Source: Ciona savignyi (taxonomy: Eukaryota; Chordata; Ascidiacea; Phlebobranchia; Cionidae). From it: DNA of 64,000 bases. The stretch is taken from contig CH001474.1 in NCBI GenBank assembly GCA_000149265.1, positions 56,627 through 120,626 of the forward strand, given 5' to 3'. The stretch's first letter is position 1. Every line of letters begins with the position of its first letter. The position numbers and the translations under genes were made by a program. A model generated the notes under the pieces. That model did no database searches. It was not told the origin of the DNA and saw only the letters and a program-made list of their open reading frames with translations. Below, piece by piece: positions 1-10,969 of the stretch.

Positions 1-351
1 ATAATTGGTAATAGTAGGCAGTTAGGCACGTTCAAAGACTTGTTTTAATGGATGAAAATATAGCCTAATATAAGACTTGTTTTAATGGATGCAAAATAAA
101 ACTTCGGTTATTTCTTAGCAATCGAATTAGAGTGAAAACTACAAATTGCTAATTCCAAAACATATCTTTCTTATTTGTTCCTCGTTGCGGTTACGGCGCA
201 TCAGAAAAGAGAAGGGCTTTCTGTCTTTTTTGATGATTCTAACACTGTTAGCATTATATATATATCACATCAATTATGTGACAATGCTCGAATGGCTGAC
301 GTTTTTGTAAGATATTTTATATGGAAATATATCTGTTTTATATGTTTGCAG
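1..351. other. Non-coding left edge
   Basis: I see no convincing gene here. The direct repeat AAGACTTGTTTTAATGGATG occurs twice (about 36-55 and 72-91). The stretch ends in a pyrimidine-rich tract and TTTGCAG, which looks like the splice acceptor of the exon beginning at 352, so the interval may be intron of that gene. Any earlier exons would lie outside the window. Confidence 0.5.
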
Positions 352-1362
352 TTGTATAAACATCTCTGAAGCTTCGGATAGCATTGGGACCTGTGATTTT
401 GAGGTGCAACGAGACGTTAGTCTTATTAAACAAGATGTGAAATCTATAAAGAAGACCTTGGCCGAGTTAAAGCATCTTATGGAAGAATATTCAACAGCAG
501 CCAAAAGCTTTGTTCAACCACAAATAAATATACCGCCACCAGCTGCCACCCTAGAAGAACTAAATAATTTCATTTTAAATTGCACTGTAAGTTTGCTGCT
601 ATGTATTAGTTCCTTACAACTTAACATATAAACAATATGATATTTGTTGTATATTAATTTGCTGTTATAAAACCAAAGTGCACTATATCTTCTATGGCTC
701 AACTTGGGCCGTGGAAGTTATTTTGTTAGTTTTCCTATATTTAAAATTAAATAGTAAAAAGTAAATTTATGTTTACAGAGCCATGCTGATCTAGCAAATG
801 CAATTGAGATGAAGTCACTTAGGTCAACTATTCGAGAATTTATCAAAAGAGCCATGAAAAAGTCACTTGCTTTATAACCTTTTCATATACCGGTATGGGC
901 GAAAAGCGAACAAAAACAAAGATTTATTTTAAAGACTATGCTATCTTTCAGTGTTTATTAATAGGTATGTTACATATAAGTCTTTATTAATATTATAATT
1001 AATGGATACTGACACTCATGTTCCTGTATATCATGTGTGTGTTTACTTTACCACTAAACCATGCGGCTACATTTTGAAGTGAATAATGTAGAATAATTGT
1101 TAAAATAAATTTGATTGTGTTGTTTAGTAAGTAGTATTATCGTTGTAACATGTTGCATAGTAAAACATAATTATTATTCTACAGATGTTCTGCAGTGCAC
1201 AACGCTAAGATCACAAGTGACATAAAGAAAGTGCTTAATGGTGTATGTGACTGCAGGGCTGGAAGAGCGAGCCGCTTTGTTTAAGAAAACACCCGTCAAG
1301 GACAAATCACAAGATCCTACCCAACTGGATACTACTTCAATTGCTACTTCAGGCTCCACGTG
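352..1362 (+). pseudogene. DUF4806-type C-terminal gene fragment, three exons
   Basis: Three exons are visible: 352-586 (donor GTAAGT), 779-964 (donor GTATGT) and 1185 to about 1362. Exon 1 encodes a lysine-rich helical or coiled segment (SLIKQDVKSIKKTLAELKHL), then a proline stretch and TLEELNNF. Exon 2 encodes LRSTIREFIKRAMKKSLAL, then FSYTGMGEKRTKTKIYF after a frameshift near 877. Exon 3 encodes ITSDIKKVLNGVCD and RAGRASRF, with a further frame change. The order (coiled coil, TLEEL, basic helix ending in LAL, aromatic-Thr-Gly plus Lys-rich strand, final helix) fits my memory of the DUF4806 domain. The same domain sits at the 3' end of the EnSpm-type element at 40,960, so this may be the end of a related transposon rather than a host gene. 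The frameshifts suggest it is dead. Confidence 0.5.
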
Positions 1363-2870
1363 ATGATACTATTAAAGTGGACGAATTTGGCACCGGTTTC
1401 ATTTAAATATTAATACTTTCTTTAAAATACCTTTCTTACCAAAATTTCTTTTTATGTGCACCAATTATTTTCGACCTTATTCTTGTGACTTTTTTGCATA
1501 CATAAAATAGTTACAAGCTAATTCTTTTACTTAACGTAGCTAGATATTTGGACAATATTAATTAATTAATTTCCATAGTTTTAGTGAGAAGTTTCACTCC
1601 TTCCCGCTTTCCCCTCCTTTTAGTGTTGTCCCATTTTGTGCCAGCGATGGAAATACCACACTTTCTACAGAAGGATTTTGCTTTGTGTATTGGAAATCTT
1701 TTTAATATTTTTAAACTCTATATTTTATTTGCCACCAGACATGCAGGTTTGAACATCTGACTTTTGATTCATTTACCAGACTTCTTACTCTTCTAGTATT
1801 GCTCTGTATGCCCGCAATTTTTTTTTTTCTAGACTTCTCCTTTACAATAAACTCTCGCTTCTTTTTCATCTTTTTTTGTCTCGCCTTCCAATCTTTAGCT
1901 TCCACATATAATAACTCGATCTTTCTCGGATCAACTAAGCGATATTCATGAACTTTTATAAGCGTATCTCGTCGAATCTTGCCCTTAGCCTGTTATCTTT
2001 CCTTTGAGGTTGTTATATATACCCTTGTAACGGATTCTTAAGAGTTTCAATATCAGGTATAAGAAGTGTCCATCCTCACCTGATTTCTATAGCTTTTTGC
2101 AACGGAAGAGGAGCTTCTTTCCCACCCCAGATAAATACTGTTGGTATTGCTGTATGCAATGATGAAGCGATTTTCCACCAACTGCGAAGTGTTTTTTGGC
2201 TTGCACGAACTCGGGACTGTGTGCGTCTTTATCCTTTTGTACACGTTCTACAGTCAGTATGTATGGTTCACATAGAGAACTGAAATAATAGGGGGGCTAT
2301 ATAGATATTTCAGTCATGTGATTTACTACGCTAGATAAACACCACCACCCCATTCGTCAAAACTTAGCGGCCTGTATTTATAATACGCTAATTCAGATTA
2401 CGGGATTAGCGCTTCATTCGCTAAACTTATAAAACACGGTTGAAGTGTTGTCGCAAAGCGGCATTAAAACTTTTAAAATAGTTTTTAGGTATCAGCGAGG
2501 ATTTGTTAGTAAAAATAGGTCTTAATCTAGTATTTTCTTTCATTAATTAAGTGTTTGGCGGTTTTTAGTTTGTTATCTAGTAGGCCCAATGAAGAATTGT
2601 AGATATTGGTACTGACTGATCTATCTGGCCAATTTACCAACATCGGTACCTGTAAACTAAAGCTATGTGCTATGCCGGCCTTTTATAATGTAGTAGAAAC
2701 ATGTGGTGGCAAGCAAGGATAAGGCGGGGATTCACAGGGTGTAGATAGGGCGTGAGGGTTTCCTGTATTGGCAGCTTAGGCCTATTCAGTATGCAATTTT
2801 TAGCTATTGTTGAGTTTCAGGTACACCGTTGCAGCCTATAATTTTTATATTTTGTTTCATTACCTAACTC
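1363..2870. other. Unassigned AT-rich stretch
   Basis: No gene can be supported. On the minus strand, 1711-1905 reads as a Lys/Arg-rich peptide (KARQKKMKKKREFIVKEKSR). The minus strand of 2053-2244 is open in more than one frame for about 60 codons, but neither frame is recognisable. They could be exons of a decayed minus-strand gene, and splice sites are not clear. Confidence 0.3.
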
Positions 2871-2871
2871 G

Positions 2872-2960
2872 ACGGTGTGTGTGAGGTGATCTGATGATTG
2901 CCCATGTGATAACCCCATTGCTTTTTATTCCCGGAGATAAAAACATAAAATATCCGATTA
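2872..2960 (+). repeat. SINE 3' tail fragment
   Basis: The segment reads like the 3' third of the SINE family seen at 3,010 and 62,861: GTGTGAGGTGATCTGATGATTGCCC, then AACCCC, a GGAGATAAA block and AATATCCGAT in place of AATATCCTAT. The tRNA-like head is absent. Confidence 0.5.
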
Positions 2961-3009
2961 TAGATTCTATGACTGACCACTACCCCCGGATATATATCCA
3001 CAATCGGTC

Positions 3010-3289
3010 CTCCCAGTTAGTCTGGTTGTTTGTTTAGTGCGAAGCTTTTCAACCGAAAGGTTGCAGGTTCTGAACTGGTCGCTAGCTAGTCGGTTGTTAC
3101 CTTGGACAAGGCACTTAACGGAAATTGCCTAAACCCAGCGGATTAATGGTTTCTACGAAATAGAAGAAATGTATAAATCATACACAAACACACTGCAATA
3201 GCTGCGGTGACCCTACGGTGGGAGCGATATGTTAACAACCCACTTTGGTTTTCCCATTCACGGGGCTAAACACGAATATCCTATCCTAA
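3010..3289 (+). repeat. tRNA-derived SINE, near full length (copy A)
   Basis: The head TAGTCTGGTTGTTTGTTTAG and the following GAAAGGTTGCAGGTTCTGAA resemble pol III A and B boxes. The middle block holds CCTTGGACAAGGCACTTAAC and AACCCAGCGGATTAATGG, and the tail holds TTTTCCCATTCACGGGG and GAATATCCTATCCTAA. The same order of blocks occurs at 60,953 and 62,861 and, reversed, at 53,713. It is an RNA copy inserted by a partner LINE and encodes no protein. Confidence 0.75.
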
Positions 3290-3297
3290 CACCACTA

Positions 3298-3425
3298 CAC
3301 CTGCATATATAGATCTACGACCACTAACCCCGTATATAGATAGAGAGATCTACGACCAATACATACATACATACCCCTTATCCCCCATATATAAATCTAC
3401 GACCACTACCCCCATATAGATCTAT
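3298..3425. repeat. Minisatellite, TATAGATCTACGACCACTACCCC type (block 1)
   Basis: Imperfect tandem units contain the cores TCTACGACCA and CCCCATATA, separated by TA/GATA runs. The cores recur near 3,312, 3,348 and 3,390. A second block of the same unit is at 4,598-4,857. Confidence 0.7.
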
Positions 3426-3539
3426 GTATGACAACTGCAGCGGATTCGCCTTGTATTCACAATTCAAACATCTGCGATAAGGTGACATCATTCACTTGAA
3501 AACCACAGAAGCATCTTGGGAAACGCTATAGGTATGACG

Positions 3540-4060
3540 TAATGAAAGAATGTGCGGTTGGTCATCTGATTATGACGTATTCGTCACGAGTTGCCCGAGG
3601 CCTGTTCATGTGCGACGAAGTTACGGGCGTGTCCGAATTCTTGGCCTTACTGTGGAAAAGTGGGGGAGAGCAGAACCAAGTACCAGGAGAGAGGGGAACA
3701 ACGAGTCAGTTCGGTCGGCTTACCAGCTCGAATTCGCGGCCGGGAACGTCCTTGAGTTCCCGGCCTAGACTGCTTCGTCGCGGAGTCGACACAGAAAAAA
3801 GAACTAGTTGACAAGAACAAAGGACAGTCTATTAATCGCATCGCGCAGTTATTCCGACGCGATTCGGTCGCTTCGAATAGATTCCGAGTAAAGCGCATTG
3901 ATTTGTTCGTGTGTTCATAATGACAACGTTTGACAACAAATAACTAATTTTCAACCAGTGTGGACTCGATCTTTGGAAGTCGGATTCGGAGTCAGCATAT
4001 ATTCGAGCCACGCGGTGCAGCACAGAGCGTCCCATCCATAACGCCAAAGTTGCACCCACT
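3540..4060. other. GC-richer island with a perfect hairpin, no identified gene
   Basis: Base composition rises sharply relative to both flanks, with many CpGs. A perfect 10-bp inverted repeat, GGCCGGGAAC (3738-3747) and GTTCCCGGCC (3756-3765), with an 8-nt loop, could form a strong hairpin. Open frames (for example 3542-3811 and, on the minus strand, 3647-3898 and 3832-4059) show no family I recognise and overlap each other. It could be a 5' exon or CpG-rich promoter of a gene outside my recognition. Confidence 0.3.
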
Positions 4061-4597
4061 GAGGGTCAAATCTCCCCAACAAACGTTGCAGGAAATCTCC
4101 CTCAATAAGCGTCTGTGGGGGTCTTCCTTTTTTTGCTTAAGTCAGGCTTGAATTTGGGCCTTCTGGCATGAGGTTGCCCCAACTAACAGACCTCAGCCAA
4201 GACTAAAATAGGTGGCTATCCGACTCCATAAAAACTTCTTTATTGATATATAGCAATACAATTCGTACAGTTAAACTGGTTCATTCATTATACATGCCTT
4301 GAAGAGATATCTTCAAGCAGGCAGTGCTTGTCTACATTTCAGAACGCCTTTCCGATAATAATTAATACAATGCGTTTTTTACACAGGCGCTTGTATAGCG
4401 CAATGTGTGGGAAGAATTATAAAGGAAGTGTTTTTTTGGATTATAGTCTGTTTCATAGGAAATGATTGGCAAGTCAAACAGCTGTGCGCGCATTAAGCGC
4501 CCATTACAACACTTTTAATATAACTTAATACAATGTGCAAAAAATATTATATAAACCGCGAATGTCCACTACACGTCAAACGTTGCAACAACTACTC
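4061..4597. other. Stretch without recognisable feature
   Basis: I see no coding frame, RNA gene or terminal repeat that I can defend. A pyrimidine run (CTTCCTTTTTTTGC near 4,124) and A/T-rich sequence dominate. Confidence 0.3.
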
Positions 4598-4857
4598 CTA
4601 TATATAGATCTACGACCACCAGACCCCATATAAATCTACGACCACTACTATCCCATATAGGTCTACAACTAACTAATAATCTACGACCACTACCCTCCCG
4701 CATATATAAACCTTGGACCGCCAAACCCATATATATATATATATATATATATAGACCTCCTACGACCACCCCCTCCCATATATATATATAGATAGATCTA
4801 CGAACACTACCTACCGTTTTCGAATTATATATAGATAGATCTACGAACACTACCGTT
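4598..4857. repeat. Minisatellite, block 2, with (TA)n
   Basis: Tandem units carry the TCTACGACCAC core (near 4,609, 4,635 and 4,679) with ATATA and CCCATATA spacers, an uninterrupted TA run around 4,727-4,752, and two copies of TAGATAGATCTACGAACACTACC near 4,790 and 4,830. The unit matches block 1 at 3,298, about 1.3 kb away. Confidence 0.7.
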
Positions 4858-5054
4858 TTCGAATTTATTAACACAACATAATTATAGAATATAGATGAAA
4901 CGAAATGAGTAAAAAGCATAATCGTAAATGTAGTAGTAGTCGTAATAGTAATGAATCATTGACCTTGTGCTTTTTCAGCACGTTTTAGTCTTAGGTGGGG
5001 AATCCCCGTTACGTGGTGGCGATATATTACTTTACTATTATAGGGGTACGGATG

Positions 5055-5075
5055 TAACACCTCCCCACTTCACAG
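5055..5075 (-). other. Candidate polypurine tract / 3' LTR junction (minus strand)
   Basis: On the minus strand the sequence reads AAGTGGGGAGG followed by TGTTACATCC, as expected where a polypurine tract meets an LTR. It lies downstream, in minus orientation, of the gypsy RT scrap at 5,707-5,432, so both may belong to one element. No paired LTR is visible. Confidence 0.3.
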
Positions 5076-5431
5076 TATTAATAATATGACAATGAAACTT
5101 AATAAATGCGTTAGAAATCAAAAGGTTTGTAAGTAAACAAGTAAAAATTAAAACACAGTAATTCCTGTAATGGTAATGTTGAACTACACAGTAAAATAAG
5201 AAACAAGTGTTTGTAAACATATTGATGTATGTTATGGATGGGTGTATTTGTTAGTAATGCAATGTAATTAATTAAAAACTGTATGATATTTTTGGTTTTC
5301 GCATGCGGGTGGAATGTCGCGGTTGTGTAATTGGTGGTACCATCTCAGAATTCTCAGGGGCATATCTATCTGTAGGTTTGTTTGCCCTGGTCAATTAAAG
5401 TTGCCTCCAGTTCATCGTCGTTAAAAGACTT

Positions 5432-5707
5432 TCATTTCATGTACATTGCGAGGTGAAGGCATTGTAAGTACGGCATCCACCTTTTGGGATTCCTGCTCTG
5501 GACAGTGTGTGTCCCAGGTATTCTTCGACCATTGGTTGTGCAAAGCAACATTTTTCTTTGCGGCGTAGTTAGTCGTCCCTTTTCTTGAAGACGTTGCAGT
5601 AATTTCCGTAAGTTGTTTAGGAGATGACTTTTTGCATTGTCTCCGCTTACAAGAATGTCATCTAAATACACAGCTACCTCCTCCAAGTCAGAGGTCAATT
5701 GTGACAT
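5432..5707 (-). pseudogene. Ty3/gypsy reverse transcriptase fragment
   Basis: The minus-strand frame encodes VAVYLDDILVSGDNAKSHL, where YLDD is the RT catalytic box typical of Ty3/gypsy elements. It is followed by a helix (LRKLLQRLQEKG). After a frame slip it resembles the KC.F...V.YLGH region that ends the gypsy palm/thumb. Only this segment of the polyprotein remains, with no gag, RNase H or integrase in frame. It is a dead retrotransposon scrap. Confidence 0.8.
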
Positions 5708-5719
5708 ATATATATGTCT

Positions 5720-6189
5720 TGGAAGTTGTTTTTTTGGTTCATAAAATCACGAAAATGTATATACCAAATAATAGGTCACGGGGACAGCTATTTTAACTGT
5801 GTGAAATGGGTTGAATTTGTAATAAAAACAGCGGACATTGCACCAACTAAACTATGGGTCGTAAATACGACGTAAAGAGTTTTTAAGTAATTAACACGTT
5901 TAAATAGTACACAAGCACAAAATTGTGTAAAAACGAATATTGTTCTCAAATCGAACCAGCGATTCACCCACACTTTAATTTATTTTGTTTATTGCAGTAA
6001 GCAAAACAGTCATTGTAGCAGTTTGATTTAATTGTGACTAGTTATTATCAGGATGCCGAAATTGGTAAGAACGAGGTGAGTAAACGATCACATGATTCAT
6101 GTTTTTACAAAAAACATCAATTTATAGCTCAGTCTTTAAACAATATTTAAACTCAGTTTTACGCCTTAAACTTTAAACATAGAAAGGAG
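5720..6189. other. AT-rich spacer before the Harbinger element
   Basis: No gene, repeat family or terminal repeat that I can support. The short open frames here have no recognisable content. Confidence 0.3.
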
Positions 6190-6734
6190 TTAAGCTGAAT
6201 GCACACATGTATCCGTTTGTATGCCGCGCGGCCAAACGGAACGGCATCGCGGCGATGCGAAACGGCTGTATGCCTGCATTGAGCGCGCGATTCATACGAC
6301 TGCGTGTCGCACGGCTCAATTATTGCTGCCGCGCGGCTAAGCGGATAGAGTAGAATCGAGTTCTACTTTTCCGCGTCTCCGGACGGCAGCAGCGACATTC
6401 GGCATCTATCAATGTAGCCAGCCATATTACCTTGTGTGAAGTTAAAACTGTAGACTTTTATTATTTATTTTACAAGTTGTACACTATGCATGTGTACCGG
6501 TACCCTATGTTAGTTATGTTACCGGTGCTTATTTAATTTGACTATTCGACAGTGAAAGCAAACTACTATATTTTCAGGCAGATATTGAGATAGGAAAATC
6601 ATGCGGTAAACTTCCTAGTCATTAAACTGAATAATTAATGTATATGTATACCGACCGGTACCCTATACCTGAACGAAATTCTGGTACATTTAGGCTAGGC
6701 CTACTTAGTTTTTAAATTGAAATACTTTGCCACT

Positions 6735-8390
6735 ATGGCTCTGTTGCATCATGAAAGCAGTGACAGTGACGAAGAAGATCTGTTTGAAACTCAACAAAAT
6801 CTGTTCATGCTATTGATGTCGTCAGCTAGTGGGTAAGATGATCTCAGCAATTCAAGTTTCAGTCTACAAAGAATCTTCCGTAAACCAATTTGTTAGCACA
6901 GATGGTTGTTATTTGTAAAGCTTGGAACAATTGTTAGTAACGTATCACCATACCAGTAGCACATATCTATCTAGGCTTGCCTTAAAATATTTAGAGATCA
7001 GTCTCAACTCTTATTGCATCATAGTAAACAAACATGGTTTGCATTTTTTGCCCATTTTATTTTGTTGGTTTATGTTGTTTAATTTAATATTATTTCAGGC
7101 CAAATAGAAAAGTGTGGGTGGGTCGACAAGATCTTTATGAAAAGAAGTTGTCAGTCAGAGTTTAATTTGTTTCAGTCTTTAAAATGCAGAAATGATGAAT
7201 GACCAATTTAAATATTTATTGGGTAAAGTTAGTCCATTAATCATTAAAAAAGACACAAAATAGAGGAAGGCTATTTACACCAGAAGAAAGATTAGTAATT
7301 ACTTTAAGGTCAGTACAGTTTTAGTTGTAAGTAATTACAGTACACAGTTTAAAAAAATTGCAGACACCTAGCATCTGGATCCAGTTACATTCAGCTTTCG
7401 TACTCATTCCGAGTTGGCCATATGACTGTTGCCAAAATAGTAGGAGAAACCTGTAGTGCTATTTGGACAGCATTGGTGAATGAAGTTTTGGCACCGCCCT
7501 CCAAACAATGGCTTGAAATAGCCCAAGATTTTAATCACTTATGGAATTTTCCTAATACTATTGGTGCAATAGATGGAAAACATATTCGAATTAGAGCACC
7601 TGCAAACTCAGGGTCGGAGTTCTATAACTACAAGGGCTACTACTTTTCCTTGGTTTTGTTAGCTATTTGTGATGCACACAGTATTGTTTCACTCTTCTTG
7701 ATATTGGCAACAGTGGGAGACATAGTGATGGAGGGGTGTTTCTTAACTCTACAATGGGAAAACTTCTAGATAAGGAGAAATTAGACATTCCTCCTGCAGT
7801 TCGTTTACCAAATTCAGATCTGGTTCTTCCTCATTTTATAGTAGCAGATGACGCTTTTTCTTTAAGATATCAAAATAATGAAACCATATCCTGGAAGAAT
7901 GCTTACTGTAGAAAAGCAAGTGTTGTATAGAAAACACATTTGGCATTCTTGCAGCAAGATGGCAGATATTTCACACAAAATTAAATTGTCATCCAGACAA
8001 GGCGGTTGCAGTAGTCCAAGCATGTGCTGTGCTACATAACTATCTGCAAAAGGGAAACATAAAGAAAACTTCAAGTGCCCAACGATACACATATCAGCAG
8101 ATGATGTGGATAGAGTTGGATCAGATGGAACTGTAATTCAAGGAAACTGGCATCATACTGTTTCAAGTTCAGTAAACATGCATCCTGTTACTGGTGCTTT
8201 AGGGTCAAATAACTTTTCCAAAAGTGCTGGTCATTTCATTTGCGCAACGAATTGTGTACCTATTTTTCAGGACCCGGAGGAGCAGTGTCGTTTCAATACC
8301 GGTACAATTATTAACACATTAAACATTTACACTCATAACACTTCAGTTTTTGTGGCATGTTTTTTATACTTTCAGGAATAGGTATGTGTA
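6735..8390 (+). pseudogene. Harbinger (HARBI1-like) DDE transposase, broken
   Basis: Exon 1 (6735-6832, donor GTAAGA) starts MALLHHESSDSDEEDLFETQ. The next exon starts at about 7,100 after TATTTCAG and encodes RKVWVGRQDLYEK. The 7422-7769 frame carries the family core: IVGETCSAIW, then WNFPNTIGAIDGKHIRIRAP with the first catalytic Asp in AIDG, then NYKGYYF and LLAICDA. The next frame (7736-7930) has VADDAFSLR, matching the second Asp motif, and a region near 7,990-8,090 (ACAVLHNYL) matches the third block. Frameshifts occur near 7,150, 7,700-7,760 and 7,920, so no full-length product is possible. A C-terminal exon-like stretch (8,106-8,310) follows. The protein would cut and paste the element together with its Myb/MADF-like partner. 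Confidence 0.88.
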
Positions 8391-8465
8391 AAAATAAATT
8401 AATCATATATATAGCCATTGTTCATTGCTAAGTATGACAAGATTTGATTAAGTTTCAAACACAAA

Positions 8466-9897
8466 TTAATAGACCTGGTATCTGAACACCCAATTCTGTT
8501 CAATCAGTACTTTGCGAAAAGAAAAAATAGAGTGAAAAATTGGGATTGAACTGCAGCAAACTGGTGGGTGGGTATTTTGTGTTGTTTATTTTTTAAATGT
8601 TTTTTCAATAATATTTGTGTTTGGTTTCTTTTGAAAAGTGATGTTATTTTCTGTTTCTAGGCCAGTATTGCCAAAAAACCTAGAAAGATTTAAGAGACGC
8701 TTATGTTAAAAAGCATAGAAAAAGGTCATCATCCCTGCCCAGTGGTTCTGGCACAATAAACCCGGAATCGTGGGAGTTTTACAGCCAAATGGGATTTTTG
8801 GATATGTTCCTCACCCACCGCAGGGTAATTAATAACTTTTTTTTATGTTACAATAGTAGAAAATTGATTTGTTTAATAAGTAGTACCGTATAGTAGAATT
8901 ATTTGTTTTGAATTACAATTTTTGATCACATATTTTAGCCTATTCAGGCTATATATACCATTATTTTTCATTTTAATGTTTTGTATTGTAGCACAAAGGA
9001 TAATCTAGTTTTAAATGAGGTTTTGGATAGCAGTGCATCTGGTGAAATTGAATACTTGGATGAAACAGAAAATGCTGAGGAATTTAATACCGGTATTCAA
9101 TTAGAAGGTTGGTACTGCTACTGCTTATATAAAAATGGCATGTTTGTAATTAAAATTATTTTTTACTTTCCTAGATGTTTTAATCCAGGTAATTATTAAA
9201 TCCCATTAGATAACAACCCAGCTAAGTCAACCACACCACCAACTCCTACACGATATGCCAACTCGGAAAGTTGTAAGTAAAAGAAGGAAAATCTTGACTG
9301 CAAAATCTCAATTTCAGGTTTGTTGTAATTTATAGGATACCCATGTTTACATCTCACGGACCTAAGCCTTTTAAACATTGTATTTTAATAATGATTTTTG
9401 GCATTAAGTTGCTTCTTTTTTTAAAATACCTACCGGTACGCTTCAGACAGAAGCAGTGGTAGTGTGACCCATTTTTGACCCTTGTTTGGGTTGCAACCCA
9501 AGGGCACATGACAACAGCATGTTACTGGTTTTGACAACGACTTTCCGGATTGCACGAATCCAATAAGCCTTTGGCTCAGACTACTTAGTGTGTTGTGTCA
9601 ATACTATCTATAATCTAGTATCTACTGATAGTATGTCGGTTTCTTTTTTCTTTTCAGAATGAAATACTAGCAATGGCAAGACGAAATCAGGAAAGAATAA
9701 AAGAAAGGGAGAAAAAAGAAAGGTTTCACTACAACCAAGTGACAAGTTTGTTCACTTAGCCATGTACTGACTGGGCTGCTGAATTGCGTGAAATGCACCC
9801 TTCTGTATCATCACACCTCATTCGACAAATTAGTAATTTAATTAATCCTCCAGTAGAAATTGAGATACTGGAGGATCCAAATTCAATGTTAAATTAA
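8466..9897 (+). pseudogene. MADF/BESS-type accessory DNA-binding protein of the Harbinger element
   Basis: The exon at 8466-8564 encodes LIDLVSEHPILFNQYFAKRK, the start of a MADF (Myb/SANT-like) domain, with an in-frame stop at about codon 28. The exon from about 8,661 continues it (WKNLRDAYVKKHRKRSS, then ESWEFYSQMGFLDMFL), matching W..LRD and the aromatic Y..M.FL core. An acidic linker exon follows at about 8,990-9,105. The last exon (from about 9,658) has a basic coiled stretch (RNQERIKEREKKERF) and ends with HPSVSSHLIRQISNLI, which resembles a BESS-like tail. In Harbinger elements this second protein binds the termini and helps import the transposase. The stops suggest decay. Confidence 0.7.
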
Positions 9898-10304
9898 AGT
9901 TGTAACTTCGTTGCCGTAAAACCTTTCTTTTCTTTCTTTATTTAATTTTATACCATTCAACTTTTGTTTTTTAAATACAATGTTGTGCTGTGTTCTTGTT
10001 ACGACGGAATCTGATTATTATTTTGTACGGAAAGATGAAGGCAATACCATGGGTAGGCCTACAAAATAAACTGGTATCTGTGTAGTTAGTAAGTTGCTCA
10101 TCAGATTCAACCATATTGAATGTTGCCATTTCATATTTAATGGTAATTTAGTGTTAATATAACAACACAGCCTTCTAGTAGTTTGCAACAGCATTCATTG
10201 CACACGCGGTCGAGCGATTACCGTGCGCGGAAATGGAGTCTCTTGCCGGAAGGTCGCGTCCCGTTACCGTTCCGTAGTCGCGCGTATGTGTGCATCCAGC
10301 TTTA

Positions 10305-10817
10305 CAGTGGAACCCCGCTTACCTGCCCACCTATGGGACCGTCATCAAGCGTTAGCGGAGTGGTCGTGTTAGTGAATTTTGCTTTGGATCAAGTTGTCAC
10401 ATGCAGCCAACGCCTGCCTTTTTACTTAATTTTCACCAAATGCCATTTTTTATCAGATACAGAAGAATGAATTTAAACAACTGTTAGTACTGGAGTTTAT
10501 CTTATAAGATTTAATTCTGTTTTCCACAATTTTTCTATGTGTGCGTGAACGCGCTCATTTAATCTTATTGTTCTGACCGACCATAAAATAAATTTAACCT
10601 TATTATTTTGGTGACAAAGGCAAATTATTTGACACTTTTGGTCATTTAAGCGGAGTTATATTCTAAGTTTTGGACCAAAATATGGCGGCGGTCCTGGTCT
10701 GGAAATCGGGGTGGTTGCGTTATTGAAACAGAATGCAATGCATTACCATAGTAAATTATTTGGGACCGCACCGAAGTGGTCCTGATAATGAGGTGGTCTC
10801 CAAGCGGGGTTCCACTG
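10305..10817. mobile_element. pogo/Tc1-mariner-type MITE inserted at the Harbinger boundary
   Basis: The 513-bp element has perfect 16-bp terminal inverted repeats, CAGTGGAACCCCGCTT at 10305-10320 and its complement at 10802-10817, with TA duplications at 10303-10304 and 10818-10819. There is no transposase coding. The CAGTGGAACC terminus resembles pogo/Tigger ends as I remember them. The left TA duplication is the last two bases of the Harbinger TTA duplication, so this MITE landed after the Harbinger element. Confidence 0.88.
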
Positions 10818-10819
10818 TA

Positions 10820-10960
10820 CGTACTTTGAGGCAGTATGCGATCTGCTACTTCTTCGCTTTTAGTTGTTAGAGCCAGTGAAACAACTCGCCTGGCACAAAC
10901 AAATAAAGGCTGTGGTTTACTTTCATATCGAGAATGTTAAACAATTAAAATTATGTTTTT
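10820..10960. other. Spacer between elements
   Basis: Sequence resumes after the MITE with CGTACTTTGAGG. I see nothing assignable before the exon-like stretch at 10,970. Confidence 0.3.
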
Positions 10961-10969
10961 TTATATTAG

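Larger units (their letters stand above)
6193..10301 (+). mobile_element. PIF/Harbinger DNA transposon, complete ends
   Basis: The element is bounded by 16-bp terminal inverted repeats with one mismatch: AGCTGAATGCACACAT at 6193-6208 and the complement of ATGTGTGCATCCAGCT at 10286-10301. Both ends are flanked by the 3-bp duplication TTA (6190-6192 and 10302-10304), the classic Harbinger signature. CG-rich subterminal zones follow each TIR (to about 6,420 and from about 10,190). Inside are a HARBI-type transposase and, downstream on the same strand, a MADF-type protein gene, the usual two-gene layout of this superfamily. The transposase has frame breaks, so this copy is probably not autonomous. 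A pogo-type MITE abuts the right end. Confidence 0.92.

Noticed and set aside
3731-3745. GAATTC plus GCGGCCG looks like an EcoRI/NotI cloning adapter, with SalI and SpeI sites nearby
   Set aside because: The NotI site is incomplete (GCGGCCGG), no vector backbone follows, and the surrounding GC-rich sequence continues on both sides. Chance is more likely than contamination, though a vector screen would settle it.
3960-4151. Possible small nuclear RNA ending in a T-run
   Set aside because: I could not match any U-snRNA core or Sm site pairing, and the T-run is interrupted.
4727-4752. Long TA run as a TATA promoter
   Set aside because: It is a microsatellite inside the minisatellite block with no gene start downstream.
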